Source: RGIG3077 sp045541475
Lineage (GTDB): Bacteria > Bacillota > Clostridia > Oscillospirales > Ruminococcaceae
DNA: 64,000 nt
Reading direction: 5' to 3'
Assembly (NCBI GenBank): GCA_045541475.1
Contig: JAZQJI010000017.1
Coordinates: 60,397 to 124,396 of the forward strand
Shown: positions 44,042 to 51,768 of the stretch, one piece after another
Layout of the letters: the number at the start of each line of letters is the position of its first letter
Numbering within the stretch: position 1 is the stretch's first letter
Made by a program: the position numbers and the translations under genes
The notes under the pieces: generated by a model
The model's input: the letters and a program-made list of their open reading frames with translations, nothing else
Databases searched by the model: none
Told to the model about the DNA's origin: nothing

Positions 44042-45009
44042 TTGGGGTTTTGATTTTACTGCTTGCCGGTATATGTCAAGGCAGTTTTGGATTGGGTTAT
44101 AAAAACTATACGCCTCTTAAATGGGAGGCGTTTTGGTTTGTATATTCGTTTTTTAGCATTATAGTAACTTGTATCTATACACTTTGCTTAGTACCGGAAT
44201 ATTTTTCTTATTTTAATAATTTTAACGAAGTTGCTGTGCCTATAATCTGCGGTGCACTTTGGGGAATTTCTGCGGTAGCCTTCAGTAAGGGAGTGTCTTT
44301 CATTGGTATGTCTCTTGTTTATGGTATATCAATGGGTATTTCTGCTGTTGTAGGCTCAATAGTGCCCTTGTTTAACGCAAACGAATTGCCGCCGCAAGAG
44401 TCTCTTGTGTTTTTGTCAATTGGCATAGTAATCACTTTGGTTGGTATCGTTTTAATTACCAAAGCAGGTATATTAAAAGATAAACAAAATGAAATTGACA
44501 ATAACCAAAATACTAAACTGGGGTTAATTCTATCTGCGTTGTCCGGTCTTGGTTCAGGCGCTATGAATATCGGTTTTGATGCTGCTAGCGTTTTTAGTAC
44601 AGCTATGGTGTCTGAAGGGATTTCGCAAACGGCATTAAGCGCTGCGCAATGGCTGCCTGTTCTTGTAAGCGGATGTATCGCAAGTATGATATATTGCTGT
44701 TTTGAATTGTTTAAGAAAAAAACATGGCCCTGTTTTAAGCAAAAGGGCGTTGCTGTTGTATATTTAAAGCTGTTTTTAACATCAATTGTCTGGTTCATGG
44801 CTTTAAGTCTTTATGGCACAGCTTCACAAAAGCTTGGCGATTTAGGTAAGGTAGCCGGTTGGATTGCTTTTAACGCACTTGCTTTGATTATTGGAAATAT
44901 ATGGGGACTTATCACTAAGGAATGGAAAGGCGCCCCCAAGGCCTGCAAAATGATGCTGGTTGGAAGCGCTTTTATGATTTTATCTTGGATTTTTATCGCT
45001 CAAGTATAG
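44035..45009 (+). CDS. DMT-superfamily transporter (RhaT-like)
   Basis: A 324-residue protein with about ten membrane helices. It resembles the L-rhamnose-proton symporter family (RhaT) of the drug/metabolite transporter superfamily: the opening GSFGLGYKNYTPLKWEAFW, GALWGISAVAFSKGVSFIGMSL and GISMGISAVVGSIVPL fit. The substrate is uncertain. It overlaps ribU (ATGTTAG) behind an AAAAAGGA site and so falls under the same FMN riboswitch, which would suit a flavin-related or vitamin substrate better than rhamnose. Its last 17 bases overlap convergent folA. Confidence 0.7.
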   Translation: MLVGVLILLLAGICQGSFGLGYKNYTPLKWEAFWFVYSFFSIIVTCIYTLCLVPEYFSYFNNFNEVAVPIICGALWGISAVAFSKGVSFIGMSLVYGISMGISAVVGSIVPLFNANELPPQESLVFLSIGIVITLVGIVLITKAGILKDKQNEIDNNQNTKLGLILSALSGLGSGAMNIGFDAASVFSTAMVSEGISQTALSAAQWLPVLVSGCIASMIYCCFELFKKKTWPCFKQKGVAVVYLKLFLTSIVWFMALSLYGTASQKLGDLGKVAGWIAFNALALIIGNIWGLITKEWKGAPKACKMMLVGSAFMILSWIFIAQV

Positions 45010-45505
45010 TTTTAATTGGTTTTACATTGTTGTTTTCGTATGTATATCGCTGATATTTTGTGTTGTTTTCACACATTATCGGCGATATTTCTTTTATAAC
45101 CCAGTTTTTATCAAGTTCAGGAAAATAAGTGTCACTTTTTGGTGCAACATCAAAAATTCTTGTCAAATACACATATTTGCAGTAGGGGAGAAGTTGTTTA
45201 TAAATACTCTCTCCTCCCATAACAAAAACATCAGTGTTGATTGATTTGATGATTTTGCAAATATCAGATATACTATTTGCGGTTATTACACCGCAATCAG
45301 AGATGTGCTTTTTAGTAAGCACGATGTTTAATCTGTTGGGCAAAGGTCGTCTTTTTAGTGAATAATAGGTTTTTCTTCCCATAACAACCGCTTTGTTAGT
45401 AGTCGTTTTTCTAAAAAAAGCCATATCTTCGCTTATATTATAAAGTAGATTGTTGTTATATCCAATTGCGTTGTTTTGGTCAACGCAAACAATAGCGTTA
45501 AGCAT
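44993..45505 (-). CDS. folA: Dihydrofolate reductase
   Basis: A 170-residue NADPH enzyme, the final step of tetrahydrofolate synthesis. It has NAIVCVDQNNAIGYNNNLLYNISEDMAFF split over the substrate loop, VVMGRKTYYSL (NADPH), and FVMGGESIYKQLL. ATG 45505 lies 2 bases after the folBK stop, with GGTGA upstream. Last gene of the fol operon. Confidence 0.93.
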   Translation of the reverse strand: MLNAIVCVDQNNAIGYNNNLLYNISEDMAFFRKTTTNKAVVMGRKTYYSLKRRPLPNRLNIVLTKKHISDCGVITANSISDICKIIKSINTDVFVMGGESIYKQLLPYCKYVYLTRIFDVAPKSDTYFPELDKNWVIKEISPIMCENNTKYQRYTYENNNVKPIKTILER

Positions 45506-45507
45506 AA

Positions 45508-46341
45508 TCAATCACCAAAATCGTCTACTTTATTTGTCATATCTAAAATAGACATCTTTAGTATCGGGTGTACGCGATACGGCGCAATTTCACAAAGCGG
45601 CTTAAGTACAAAAGCACGTTTGTGCATTTCAATGTGAGGTATTATAAGGTTGTCCTCGTTGATAATTTCTTCATCATACAGAATAATGTCAATATCAAGC
45701 GTTCTCGGTCCCCAATGAATTTCTCTGGTTCTTCCGTGCTCATTTTCGATGGAAGAGGTGAATTTTAAAAGTTCAAACGGATTTAATATAGTTTTGATTT
45801 CGACCGCACAATTTACAAAATCCGGTTGTTCTTCGTATCCATAAGGCTTCGTGCTAATATAGCTCGAAACTTTTGTTACATTGGTATGTTCAGTGCTGTT
45901 AAGTGATTTTATTGCATCATCAAGATGCTTTTTGCAGTCGCCTATGTTTGAACCAAGTGATAAATACGCTGTGTGACGCTTTCTGCTGATGCAAACCCCT
46001 ACGCTTTCATGTTCAATATCTATCGGTGCTTGCGTTTTTAACACAGTCAGATTGATACATTGCACATCATCATATTTTGAAAAAATCTCCATGCAGATTT
46101 TTTCAGCCACGGATTCAAGTAAATCAAAACAATTCTCGGTAGCAATTTTCTTTATAAGTTCACACACTGCTGCATAGTTAACGGTATCGTCTAATTTATC
46201 AGTTAATCCACTGCACTGTAAATCTGTAAAAATCTCGCACGAGAATACAAATTCCTGTCCGTTTTGCTTTTCAAATTCAAAAACACCATGGTTTGCAAAT
46301 ACTTTAAGCTTATTAATCAAAATCTTATCACAATAGTTCAT
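45508..46341 (-). CDS. folBK: Bifunctional dihydroneopterin aldolase / HPPK (FolB-FolK fusion)
   Basis: A 277-residue fusion. Residues 1-115 form dihydroneopterin aldolase (KVFANHGVFEFEKQNGQEF, with Tyr/Glu/Lys-type active-site features). Residues 124-277 form 6-hydroxymethyl-dihydropterin pyrophosphokinase (AYLSLGSNIGDCKKHL, WGPRTLDIDIILYD, IPHIEMHKRAFVLKPL). Together they turn dihydroneopterin into the pterin pyrophosphate used by FolP. The start is ATG 46341, overlapping the folP stop and five bases after GGAGGAG. Confidence 0.93.
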   Translation of the reverse strand: MNYCDKILINKLKVFANHGVFEFEKQNGQEFVFSCEIFTDLQCSGLTDKLDDTVNYAAVCELIKKIATENCFDLLESVAEKICMEIFSKYDDVQCINLTVLKTQAPIDIEHESVGVCISRKRHTAYLSLGSNIGDCKKHLDDAIKSLNSTEHTNVTKVSSYISTKPYGYEEQPDFVNCAVEIKTILNPFELLKFTSSIENEHGRTREIHWGPRTLDIDIILYDEEIINEDNLIIPHIEMHKRAFVLKPLCEIAPYRVHPILKMSILDMTNKVDDFGD

Positions 46342-47156
46342 CAAACTCCTCCGTTTGTAATGGCATTAATCATATCTATAACGCGTCGGTTTTCTGTTAT
46401 ATCATGCACACGCACAAATCTTGCGTCGTTTAGTACAGCGTAAGCTGTTATGGCCAGCGTTCCTTCAAGCCTGTTATTTACATTGCAATCAAGCACATGT
46501 CCAATAAGCGATTTTCTTGAAGCCGCAACCATTATAGGCAAGCCGATATCATCGCTCAGTCTTTTGGTGCATTTCAATATTTCAAGATTTTGCTCCTGAG
46601 TTTTTGCAAACCCCACGCCGCCGTCTATTATGATTTTTTCGTCAACAATACCGGCTGATTTTGCGATATTTAACGATTGCTTTAAGTCACACAAAACATC
46701 ATAATAAAAATTGTTATAATCACAGTTGTCACAGTTGTGCATTAGGCAACAGGCAGCGTTGTGTTCCTTTACTAGTTTTGCAATATCAGGCGACTTTTTA
46801 AATCCCCAGATATCATTAATCATGTCGGCTCCGCATTTTAATGCAGCCTTTGCAACGCTGTATTTATAAGTATCAACAGAAATAGGTATATCAAAGCGTG
46901 ATTTGATTTGTTCAATCACAGGACAAACACGCTCAATTTCCTCGTCACAGCTTATCTGCGTGTAATTAGGCCTTGTTGATTCTCCGCCAATATCTATAAT
47001 ATCTGCACCTTGAAGAATAATTTCTTCAGCTCTTTTTAAAACTGCGTCAATATTTGTGTACTTACCCCCATCAGAAAAAGAATCGGGTGTTACGTTTAAA
47101 ATTGCCATTATAGCGGTGGAATTTTCAAAGCGTTTATTTCCAATGCAAGTTTTCAT
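46341..47156 (-). CDS. folP: Dihydropteroate synthase
   Basis: A 271-residue TIM-barrel enzyme joining p-aminobenzoate to the pterin; the sulfonamide target. Motifs: MAILNVTPDSFSDGGKY, DIIDIGGESTRP, DMINDIWGF, and late VAASRKSLIG. I chose ATG 47156, six bases after GAGG; an earlier ATG at 47168 that overlaps the HD gene stop would add four residues. Confidence 0.95.
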   Translation of the reverse strand: MKTCIGNKRFENSTAIMAILNVTPDSFSDGGKYTNIDAVLKRAEEIILQGADIIDIGGESTRPNYTQISCDEEIERVCPVIEQIKSRFDIPISVDTYKYSVAKAALKCGADMINDIWGFKKSPDIAKLVKEHNAACCLMHNCDNCDYNNFYYDVLCDLKQSLNIAKSAGIVDEKIIIDGGVGFAKTQEQNLEILKCTKRLSDDIGLPIMVAASRKSLIGHVLDCNVNNRLEGTLAITAYAVLNDARFVRVHDITENRRVIDMINAITNGGV

Positions 47157-47167
47157 TGCTTTCCTCA

Positions 47168-47644
47168 TTAATAGGTAATTTCCATATTTTTCTTTTGTTT
47201 GCTGTGGTTACATTCTTTTTCTGCCTTGCAATATGCGCACATTCGCGAAAGCTTATCAGCTTCATAAATTATCAAACTTAAATTGCTTGTGCAAGGGCCT
47301 TTTCTGTGTTCGCGTATTGCAGTAATAATCATGTCGGCTATATCATTTTCGCATTGACATTGCTCCAAGATTTGTTTTGCAATTTCCGCTCCTGCAATTT
47401 CGTGTGGTGTGGAATTCTTATACTGTTGCCATCTGCCGCAATCGTGCAAAAGCGCTGTTGCATAAATAATATCTTTATCTATGTTCAAAGACCGCTCAAG
47501 CGAAAGTATATACGCAATGCGCGCTGTATCAAGCAAATGGTTTATATTGTGTCGGCAAAAAATTCTGCCTTTTTCGTATTTTTTGTTCTTTTTAATGCAC
47601 TTGTTAAACAGTTTGCTCTGTTCGATTCTTCTTGTCAGCTGCAT
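47168..47644 (-). CDS. HD-domain hydrolase in the folate operon
   Basis: A 158-residue HD-superfamily protein. Metal ligands appear complete: His32/His36 in CRHNINHLLDTARIAYIL, the HD pair at 67-68 (LLHDCGRW) and Asp130 (YEADKLSR). The C-terminal 25 residues hold a CAYC...CNH cluster that may bind metal. It lies between folE and folP with 4-base and 11-base spacing and its own AAGGGA site before ATG 47644. HD proteins are often nucleotide phosphohydrolases. The operon lacks a gene for removing phosphates from dihydroneopterin triphosphate, so that is a reasonable but unproven role. Confidence 0.8.
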   Translation of the reverse strand: MQLTRRIEQSKLFNKCIKKNKKYEKGRIFCRHNINHLLDTARIAYILSLERSLNIDKDIIYATALLHDCGRWQQYKNSTPHEIAGAEIAKQILEQCQCENDIADMIITAIREHRKGPCTSNLSLIIYEADKLSRMCAYCKAEKECNHSKQKKNMEITY

Positions 47645-47648
47645 ACAT

Positions 47649-48203
47649 TTATCCCTTGATAACACTGAAAAATTCGTTTTTCAAATCGGAAGAAGTTTCA
47701 AATTCGCCCCTGCAACAATAGGTAAACGTCTTTGAGCCGGGTTTTTTTACACCACGCATTGTCATGCAGGTGTGTTCTGCTTCAACTGCAACCATAACGC
47801 CTTTGGGTTCAAGCTCCTGCATAATTGCTTCAGCAATTTGAACAGTCATCTGTTCTTGAATTTGCAAACGTCTTGCATAAACTTCAACACAGCGGGCAAG
47901 TTTGCTCAAACCAACAACTTTACCGTTGGGAATATAAGCGATGTGAGCTTTGCCAAAAAAGGGGAGTATGTGATGTTCGCAACATGAATAAAAGGTTATG
48001 TCTTTTTCAATAACCATTGAATTGTTTTCGGCTGTAAATGTTTTTGAAAGATGAGTTTTTGCCGATTCATTATAACCGCCGAAGATCTCTTCGTACATTC
48101 TTGCAACTCTCGCAGGGGTTTCAAGCAGGCCTTCTCTGTTATAGTCTTCGCCTATTCCTTCAAGAATAAGCTTAACTCCCTGTTCAATCTTTTCTTTATC
48201 CAT
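47649..48203 (-). CDS. folE: GTP cyclohydrolase I
   Basis: A 184-residue enzyme producing dihydroneopterin triphosphate from GTP. Zinc-site residues are visible: FYSCCEHHILPFFGKAHIAYIP and the later VEAEHTCMTMRGVKKPGS. I use ATG 48203, seven bases after AAGGAG; ATG 48209 is too close to that site. Second gene of the fol operon. Confidence 0.96.
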   Translation of the reverse strand: MDKEKIEQGVKLILEGIGEDYNREGLLETPARVARMYEEIFGGYNESAKTHLSKTFTAENNSMVIEKDITFYSCCEHHILPFFGKAHIAYIPNGKVVGLSKLARCVEVYARRLQIQEQMTVQIAEAIMQELEPKGVMVAVEAEHTCMTMRGVKKPGSKTFTYCCRGEFETSSDLKNEFFSVIKG

Positions 48204-48205
48204 TC

Positions 48206-49474
48206 TCATTCTCCTTGATATTGCATATAGTTTTCTTTAAACTCGTTAAGATATGAAAGCGATCCGCATACGCAGTAAGAATTTTCTGTGTGTTCTTTGC
48301 AAAATTTAGCCGCTGCATTTATAGTCGCAACGCTAACATTGGTAAAGTATAGTTTTGCGGTTGTACTTAACAAGTCGGCATCAAGTGCTCTGGTGTTGTT
48401 TGGTGTAACTGCAATTAAAGTATCAGAACATTTGCTTAATTCTTTTAGTATTGCGTTGTAATCCTTATCAGCAAAAACGCCCATAATTATTGTAAATGGA
48501 TATGTCTTATCGAATTTATTTAGTGTATTTATAAGTGCTTTTGCGGCATGATTGTTGTGTGCTCCATCCAGTATAATCAGTGGTTTTGTGCTGATTATTT
48601 CAAATCTGCCATTGTTCTTTGCATTTAATATACCTTGGTAAATGTGATGCTTTTCAAGGTTTACACCATCATCTTTCAAAGACTTGCAAATCTTAATAGC
48701 TAAAGCAGCATTCTGCGCCTGGTGAAAACCTAAAAGCTTTGCGGTATATTCTTCGTTTTCAAAAGTAAATTCTGTGCCATTAGAATTTATATTAATAACA
48801 TCAATTTTTGAATTATCAACAAATTCAGGTGTTATGTCGAAATTGCAGCATTTTTCAATTATCGCTTTTTGTGCATTTGGTGTTTGCTGCGCACTTATTA
48901 CTTTACAGTTTGGTTTAATAATTCCGCTTTTGTTTTTTGCTATATTATAAATATTATTGCCTAAATAGGTCTGGTGCTCACAATCAATTGGCGCAAACGC
49001 AGCAACAAGAGTATTTTTTATGATGTTTGTTGCATCACCTTCGCCGCCCATACCACATTCAATAACGCATATTTTGCACCCTGCTTTTTTGAAAAGCACG
49101 AAAGCAATAGCTGTTTCAATCTCAAATTCAGTTACATAAATGCCGTTTTGACTAACGATATCAACAGCGTTTAAAACTTCATAGGCAGCTTCTTTAAAAT
49201 CTTCTATATTAGCATTTTTACCGTCAATGCGAAACTGTTCAAGTTTTTCAAATACAGCAGGTGATGTGTAACATCCAACTTTAATTTTGGCGCATTTCAG
49301 TATAGATTCACAAAATGCGCAAACCGAACCTTTTCCGTTTGTACCTGCTATATGTATGCAGTCATAAGCATTTTGTGGATTTGAAAGCACTTCACAAAGG
49401 TCTTTTATATTGTTAAGACACAAATGTATGCCTTTTGCTGATTTTTCTTTTATTCTCTTTAATATATTTTCCAA
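48206..49474 (-). CDS. folC: Folylpolyglutamate synthase / dihydrofolate synthase
   Basis: A 422-residue Mur-ligase-like enzyme adding glutamate to dihydropteroate and folates. ATP loop: HIAGTNGKGSVCAF. Also GCYTSPAVFEKLEQFRIDG, CGMGGEGDATN (metal/ATP) and LDGAHNNHAAKAL in the C-terminal domain. The start is TTG 49474 after GAGAAG; no ATG fits. First gene of the fol operon. Confidence 0.94.
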   Translation of the reverse strand: MENILKRIKEKSAKGIHLCLNNIKDLCEVLSNPQNAYDCIHIAGTNGKGSVCAFCESILKCAKIKVGCYTSPAVFEKLEQFRIDGKNANIEDFKEAAYEVLNAVDIVSQNGIYVTEFEIETAIAFVLFKKAGCKICVIECGMGGEGDATNIIKNTLVAAFAPIDCEHQTYLGNNIYNIAKNKSGIIKPNCKVISAQQTPNAQKAIIEKCCNFDITPEFVDNSKIDVININSNGTEFTFENEEYTAKLLGFHQAQNAALAIKICKSLKDDGVNLEKHHIYQGILNAKNNGRFEIISTKPLIILDGAHNNHAAKALINTLNKFDKTYPFTIIMGVFADKDYNAILKELSKCSDTLIAVTPNNTRALDADLLSTTAKLYFTNVSVATINAAAKFCKEHTENSYCVCGSLSYLNEFKENYMQYQGE

Positions 49475-49508
49475 AAGCGTTCTTCTCTCTAAATATGATT
49501 TACACTAT

Positions 49509-49538
49509 ATTATACCATAATCAAGCATAGTTTTGCAA
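49509..49538 (-). promoter_or_regulatory. Promoter of the fol operon
   Basis: On the minus strand, -35 TTGCAA (49533-49538), an 18-base spacer and -10 TATAAT (49509-49514), 35 bases before the folC TTG. Confidence 0.7.
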
Positions 49539-49598
49539 GCTATTTGTATCATGATATATATTTGTAAAATATAGATTTTTTGTTCATAATATATCTTA

Positions 49599-49627
49599 TT
49601 GACATTTTAAAAAATTAGTGATAAAGT
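49599..49627 (+). promoter_or_regulatory. Promoter of guaA
   Basis: -35 TTGACA (49599-49604), a 17-base spacer and -10 TAAAGT (49622-49627), 32 bases before the ATG. I see no purine riboswitch in the short leader. Confidence 0.75.
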
Positions 49628-49658
49628 TAATTATAAACTTTTTTTAAGGGGTAATTGT

Positions 49659-50921
49659 ATGAAACAGGACATGATAGGTATTCTCGATCTTGGAAGCGAA
49701 TTTAATTCCGCTCTTGCACGTCAAATTCGCGCAATCGGTGTATATAGTGAGGTTTATCCTCATGATATTTCACTTCGTTCCTTGAAGGAAAAGAAAAATT
49801 TGAGAGGTATTATTCTTAATAAAGGTGAAGCAGATTATTCCGCACATCGTGCTATTGATTCACTTGCGATACCTGTAATCTCAGTTAACGAAGATGAATA
49901 TAACAAAAATGGTTTGTATCCTCAGAAGCGTTTAGAAAAATTTGTACTTGAAACTTGCTGCTGTGAAACAAACTGGAATACAGAAAACTTTATTGCTGAC
50001 CAAGTTCAGCTTTTGAGAGAACAAATTGGTGATTCAAGAGTTCTGCTCGCTCTTTCCGGCGGTGTAGATAGCTCTGTCGTAGCCGCTCTTTTAATAAAAG
50101 CAATTGGCGAAAAATTGGTTTGCGTTCATGTAAATCATGGCCTTTTGCGTAAAGGCGAACCTGAAGAAGTTTGCAGAGTATTTGGTGAAGAAATGGGCGC
50201 AAAGCTTGTATATGTTGATGCAGTTGACAGATTTATGGACAAGCTTAAGGGTGTAAAAGATCCTGAAAGAAAGCGTAAAATCATAGGCAAGGAATTTATT
50301 GAAGTATTTGAAGATGAAGCTAAAAAGCTTTGCGGAATTGATTTTCTTGCTCAGGGTACAATTTATCCTGATATAGTTGAAAGTGGCACTAAAGCAGGTA
50401 AGGCAGTTAAAGCACATCACAATGTTGGCGGTTTGCCTAAGAGAATGAAGATGGACCTTGTTGAACCTATAAAGTATCTCTTTAAAGATGAGGTTCGTGA
50501 GGTTGGTAAGGCTCTTGGCTTGCCCGATTCTATGGTTTATCGTCAGCCGTTCCCCGGACCCGGTCTTGGTGTTCGTTGCCTTGGTGCAATCACATGGGAC
50601 AGACTCGAAGCTGTTCGTGAATCTGATGCAATTTTGCGTGAAGAATTTGAAAAAGCAGGACTCAACGGCAAGGTTTGGCAGTATTTTACAGCCATTCCCG
50701 ATATTAAATCCGTTGGTGTTCGTGATAACGCAAGAGTTGATGAATGGCCTTGCATTATCCGTGCAGTAAATACTGTTGACGCAATGACAGCTACAATCGA
50801 ACATCTTGATTGGAAATTGCTTGATAAAATTACTAACAGAATTATAAACGAAGTTAATGGTGTTAACAGAGTTTGCTACGACCTTTCACCCAAGCCCTGT
50901 GCTACTATCGAGTGGGAATAA
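49659..50921 (+). CDS. guaA: GMP synthase with degenerate, shortened glutaminase domain
   Basis: A 420-residue GMP synthase; usual length is about 510-525. The ATP pyrophosphatase half is intact: PP-loop LALSGGVDSSV (131-141), VNHGLLRKGE, LAQGTIYPDIVES, RQPFPGPGLGVR and the C-terminal PCATIEWE. The N-terminal half begins like a class I glutamine amidotransferase (MIGILDLGSEFNSALARQIRAIGVYSEV, residues 5-32, split by normal variation), then shrinks. The GICYG nucleophile Cys and the late His-Glu pair are absent; residues 70-95 read AIPVISVNEDEYNKNG and run straight into the linker. About 95 residues are missing with no frameshift. It should need free ammonia or a separate glutaminase. Confidence 0.93.
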   Translation: MKQDMIGILDLGSEFNSALARQIRAIGVYSEVYPHDISLRSLKEKKNLRGIILNKGEADYSAHRAIDSLAIPVISVNEDEYNKNGLYPQKRLEKFVLETCCCETNWNTENFIADQVQLLREQIGDSRVLLALSGGVDSSVVAALLIKAIGEKLVCVHVNHGLLRKGEPEEVCRVFGEEMGAKLVYVDAVDRFMDKLKGVKDPERKRKIIGKEFIEVFEDEAKKLCGIDFLAQGTIYPDIVESGTKAGKAVKAHHNVGGLPKRMKMDLVEPIKYLFKDEVREVGKALGLPDSMVYRQPFPGPGLGVRCLGAITWDRLEAVRESDAILREEFEKAGLNGKVWQYFTAIPDIKSVGVRDNARVDEWPCIIRAVNTVDAMTATIEHLDWKLLDKITNRIINEVNGVNRVCYDLSPKPCATIEWE

Positions 50922-51016
50922 TAACAGACCCCACACAAACGGCTTAACTGCGCTATCTTCTGCTATCTGGGTAGCAAAATGGCAACGTTTTGGCAACATT
51001 TGAATTATTCTAAAAA
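50922..51016 (+). other. Gap after guaA with a small repeat, possible integration remnant
   Basis: The 95 bases after the guaA stop contain the near-repeat TGGCAACGTTTTGGCAACA (50979-50997) and GCTATCTTCTGCTATCTG (50952-50969), with a short open frame reading through them to a stop near 51020. The 3' end of guaA (GAGTGGGAATAA) is a known target of some integrative elements. I see no integrase gene, so this is at most a scar. Confidence 0.3.
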
Positions 51017-51020
51017 TTAA

Positions 51021-51053
51021 GAGCTATCTGATTTAAAAATCAGGTAGCTCTTT
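51021..51053. terminator. Terminator between guaA and the Nudix gene
   Basis: A 13-bp stem GAGCTATCTGATT/AATCAGGTAGCTC with one G-T pair (51021-51033 and 51038-51050), loop TAAA, with T-rich sequence on the minus-strand side and TTT on the plus side. Confidence 0.75.
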
Positions 51054-51094
51054 ATGATTATTTAACTGATACTCTCACCATAAGACTATTGTAT

Positions 51095-51592
51095 TTATAT
51101 GTAATCATTTTCTACACAGTCATTAAGCAATTGATGAGCAATAAGGCTAATTCTTAGCTTTTCATCGGCTTCGGCGGGTGTAAACCATGTTGCCTTGTCA
51201 ACCTCGCAGGATAGCGTAAAATCGGTGCTTTCAACATGGCATACAAAACCAAACATCAGATTATCACGTTTTTCATAGTGATAGCTTTTTACATATTTGA
51301 TATTGCAAACATCAAGACCTATTTCTTCCTTAATCTCTCTTATTGCAGCATTTTCAATCGTTTCGCCCTGCTTTACATATCCTGCAACGCAAACATATCT
51401 GTCATTATCGCCGTATGATTGTTTTATAAGCGCTACATTTTTGTTTTGATCAACCGCAAGACAAATAACACATGGATACGAAAATGAAAACCAAGGTCTG
51501 TTGCAGTTTTTACAAAAGGGGACAAGCCCTTCATCGCCGATAGTTTTCAGCGATAATTTTTCGCCGCATTTAGCGCAATATTCAAAATTCAT
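51095..51592 (-). CDS. Nudix hydrolase with N-terminal zinc ribbon
   Basis: A 165-residue cytoplasmic pyrophosphohydrolase. An N-terminal zinc ribbon (CAKCGEK...CKNCNRPWF) precedes a full Nudix box GYVKQGETIENAAIREIKEE followed by IGLD. This resembles the second half of NADH pyrophosphatase NudC, but the SQPWPFPxS motif after the box is missing, so the substrate is open. Single gene on the minus strand. Confidence 0.88.
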   Translation of the reverse strand: MNFEYCAKCGEKLSLKTIGDEGLVPFCKNCNRPWFSFSYPCVICLAVDQNKNVALIKQSYGDNDRYVCVAGYVKQGETIENAAIREIKEEIGLDVCNIKYVKSYHYEKRDNLMFGFVCHVESTDFTLSCEVDKATWFTPAEADEKLRISLIAHQLLNDCVENDYI

Positions 51593-51709
51593 AATCTACC
51601 CTCACTCATTATTTTGGCATAATTATAGCATAAAGAACATTTAAAATCAAGTAAAGTGTAATATAGGAATGTTATCAATAATTTATCTCAATTTATGCAA
51701 AAATTGTAC

Positions 51710-51738
51710 TTGATTTAATTTTCGGTGTATGTTATAGT
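51710..51738 (+). promoter_or_regulatory. Promoter of the GH51-GH1 unit
   Basis: -35 TTGATT (51710-51715), a 17-base spacer and -10 TATAGT (51733-51738), 30 bases before the ATG. Confidence 0.6.
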
Positions 51739-51768
51739 AATGAAAATATTTATGAATGGGTGAACGTT

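Noticed and set aside
50091..50804. Minus-strand open frame of 237 codons inside guaA
   Set aside because: Antisense shadow of the conserved synthetase domain; Cys/Phe/Asn-rich composition unlike the real proteins here.
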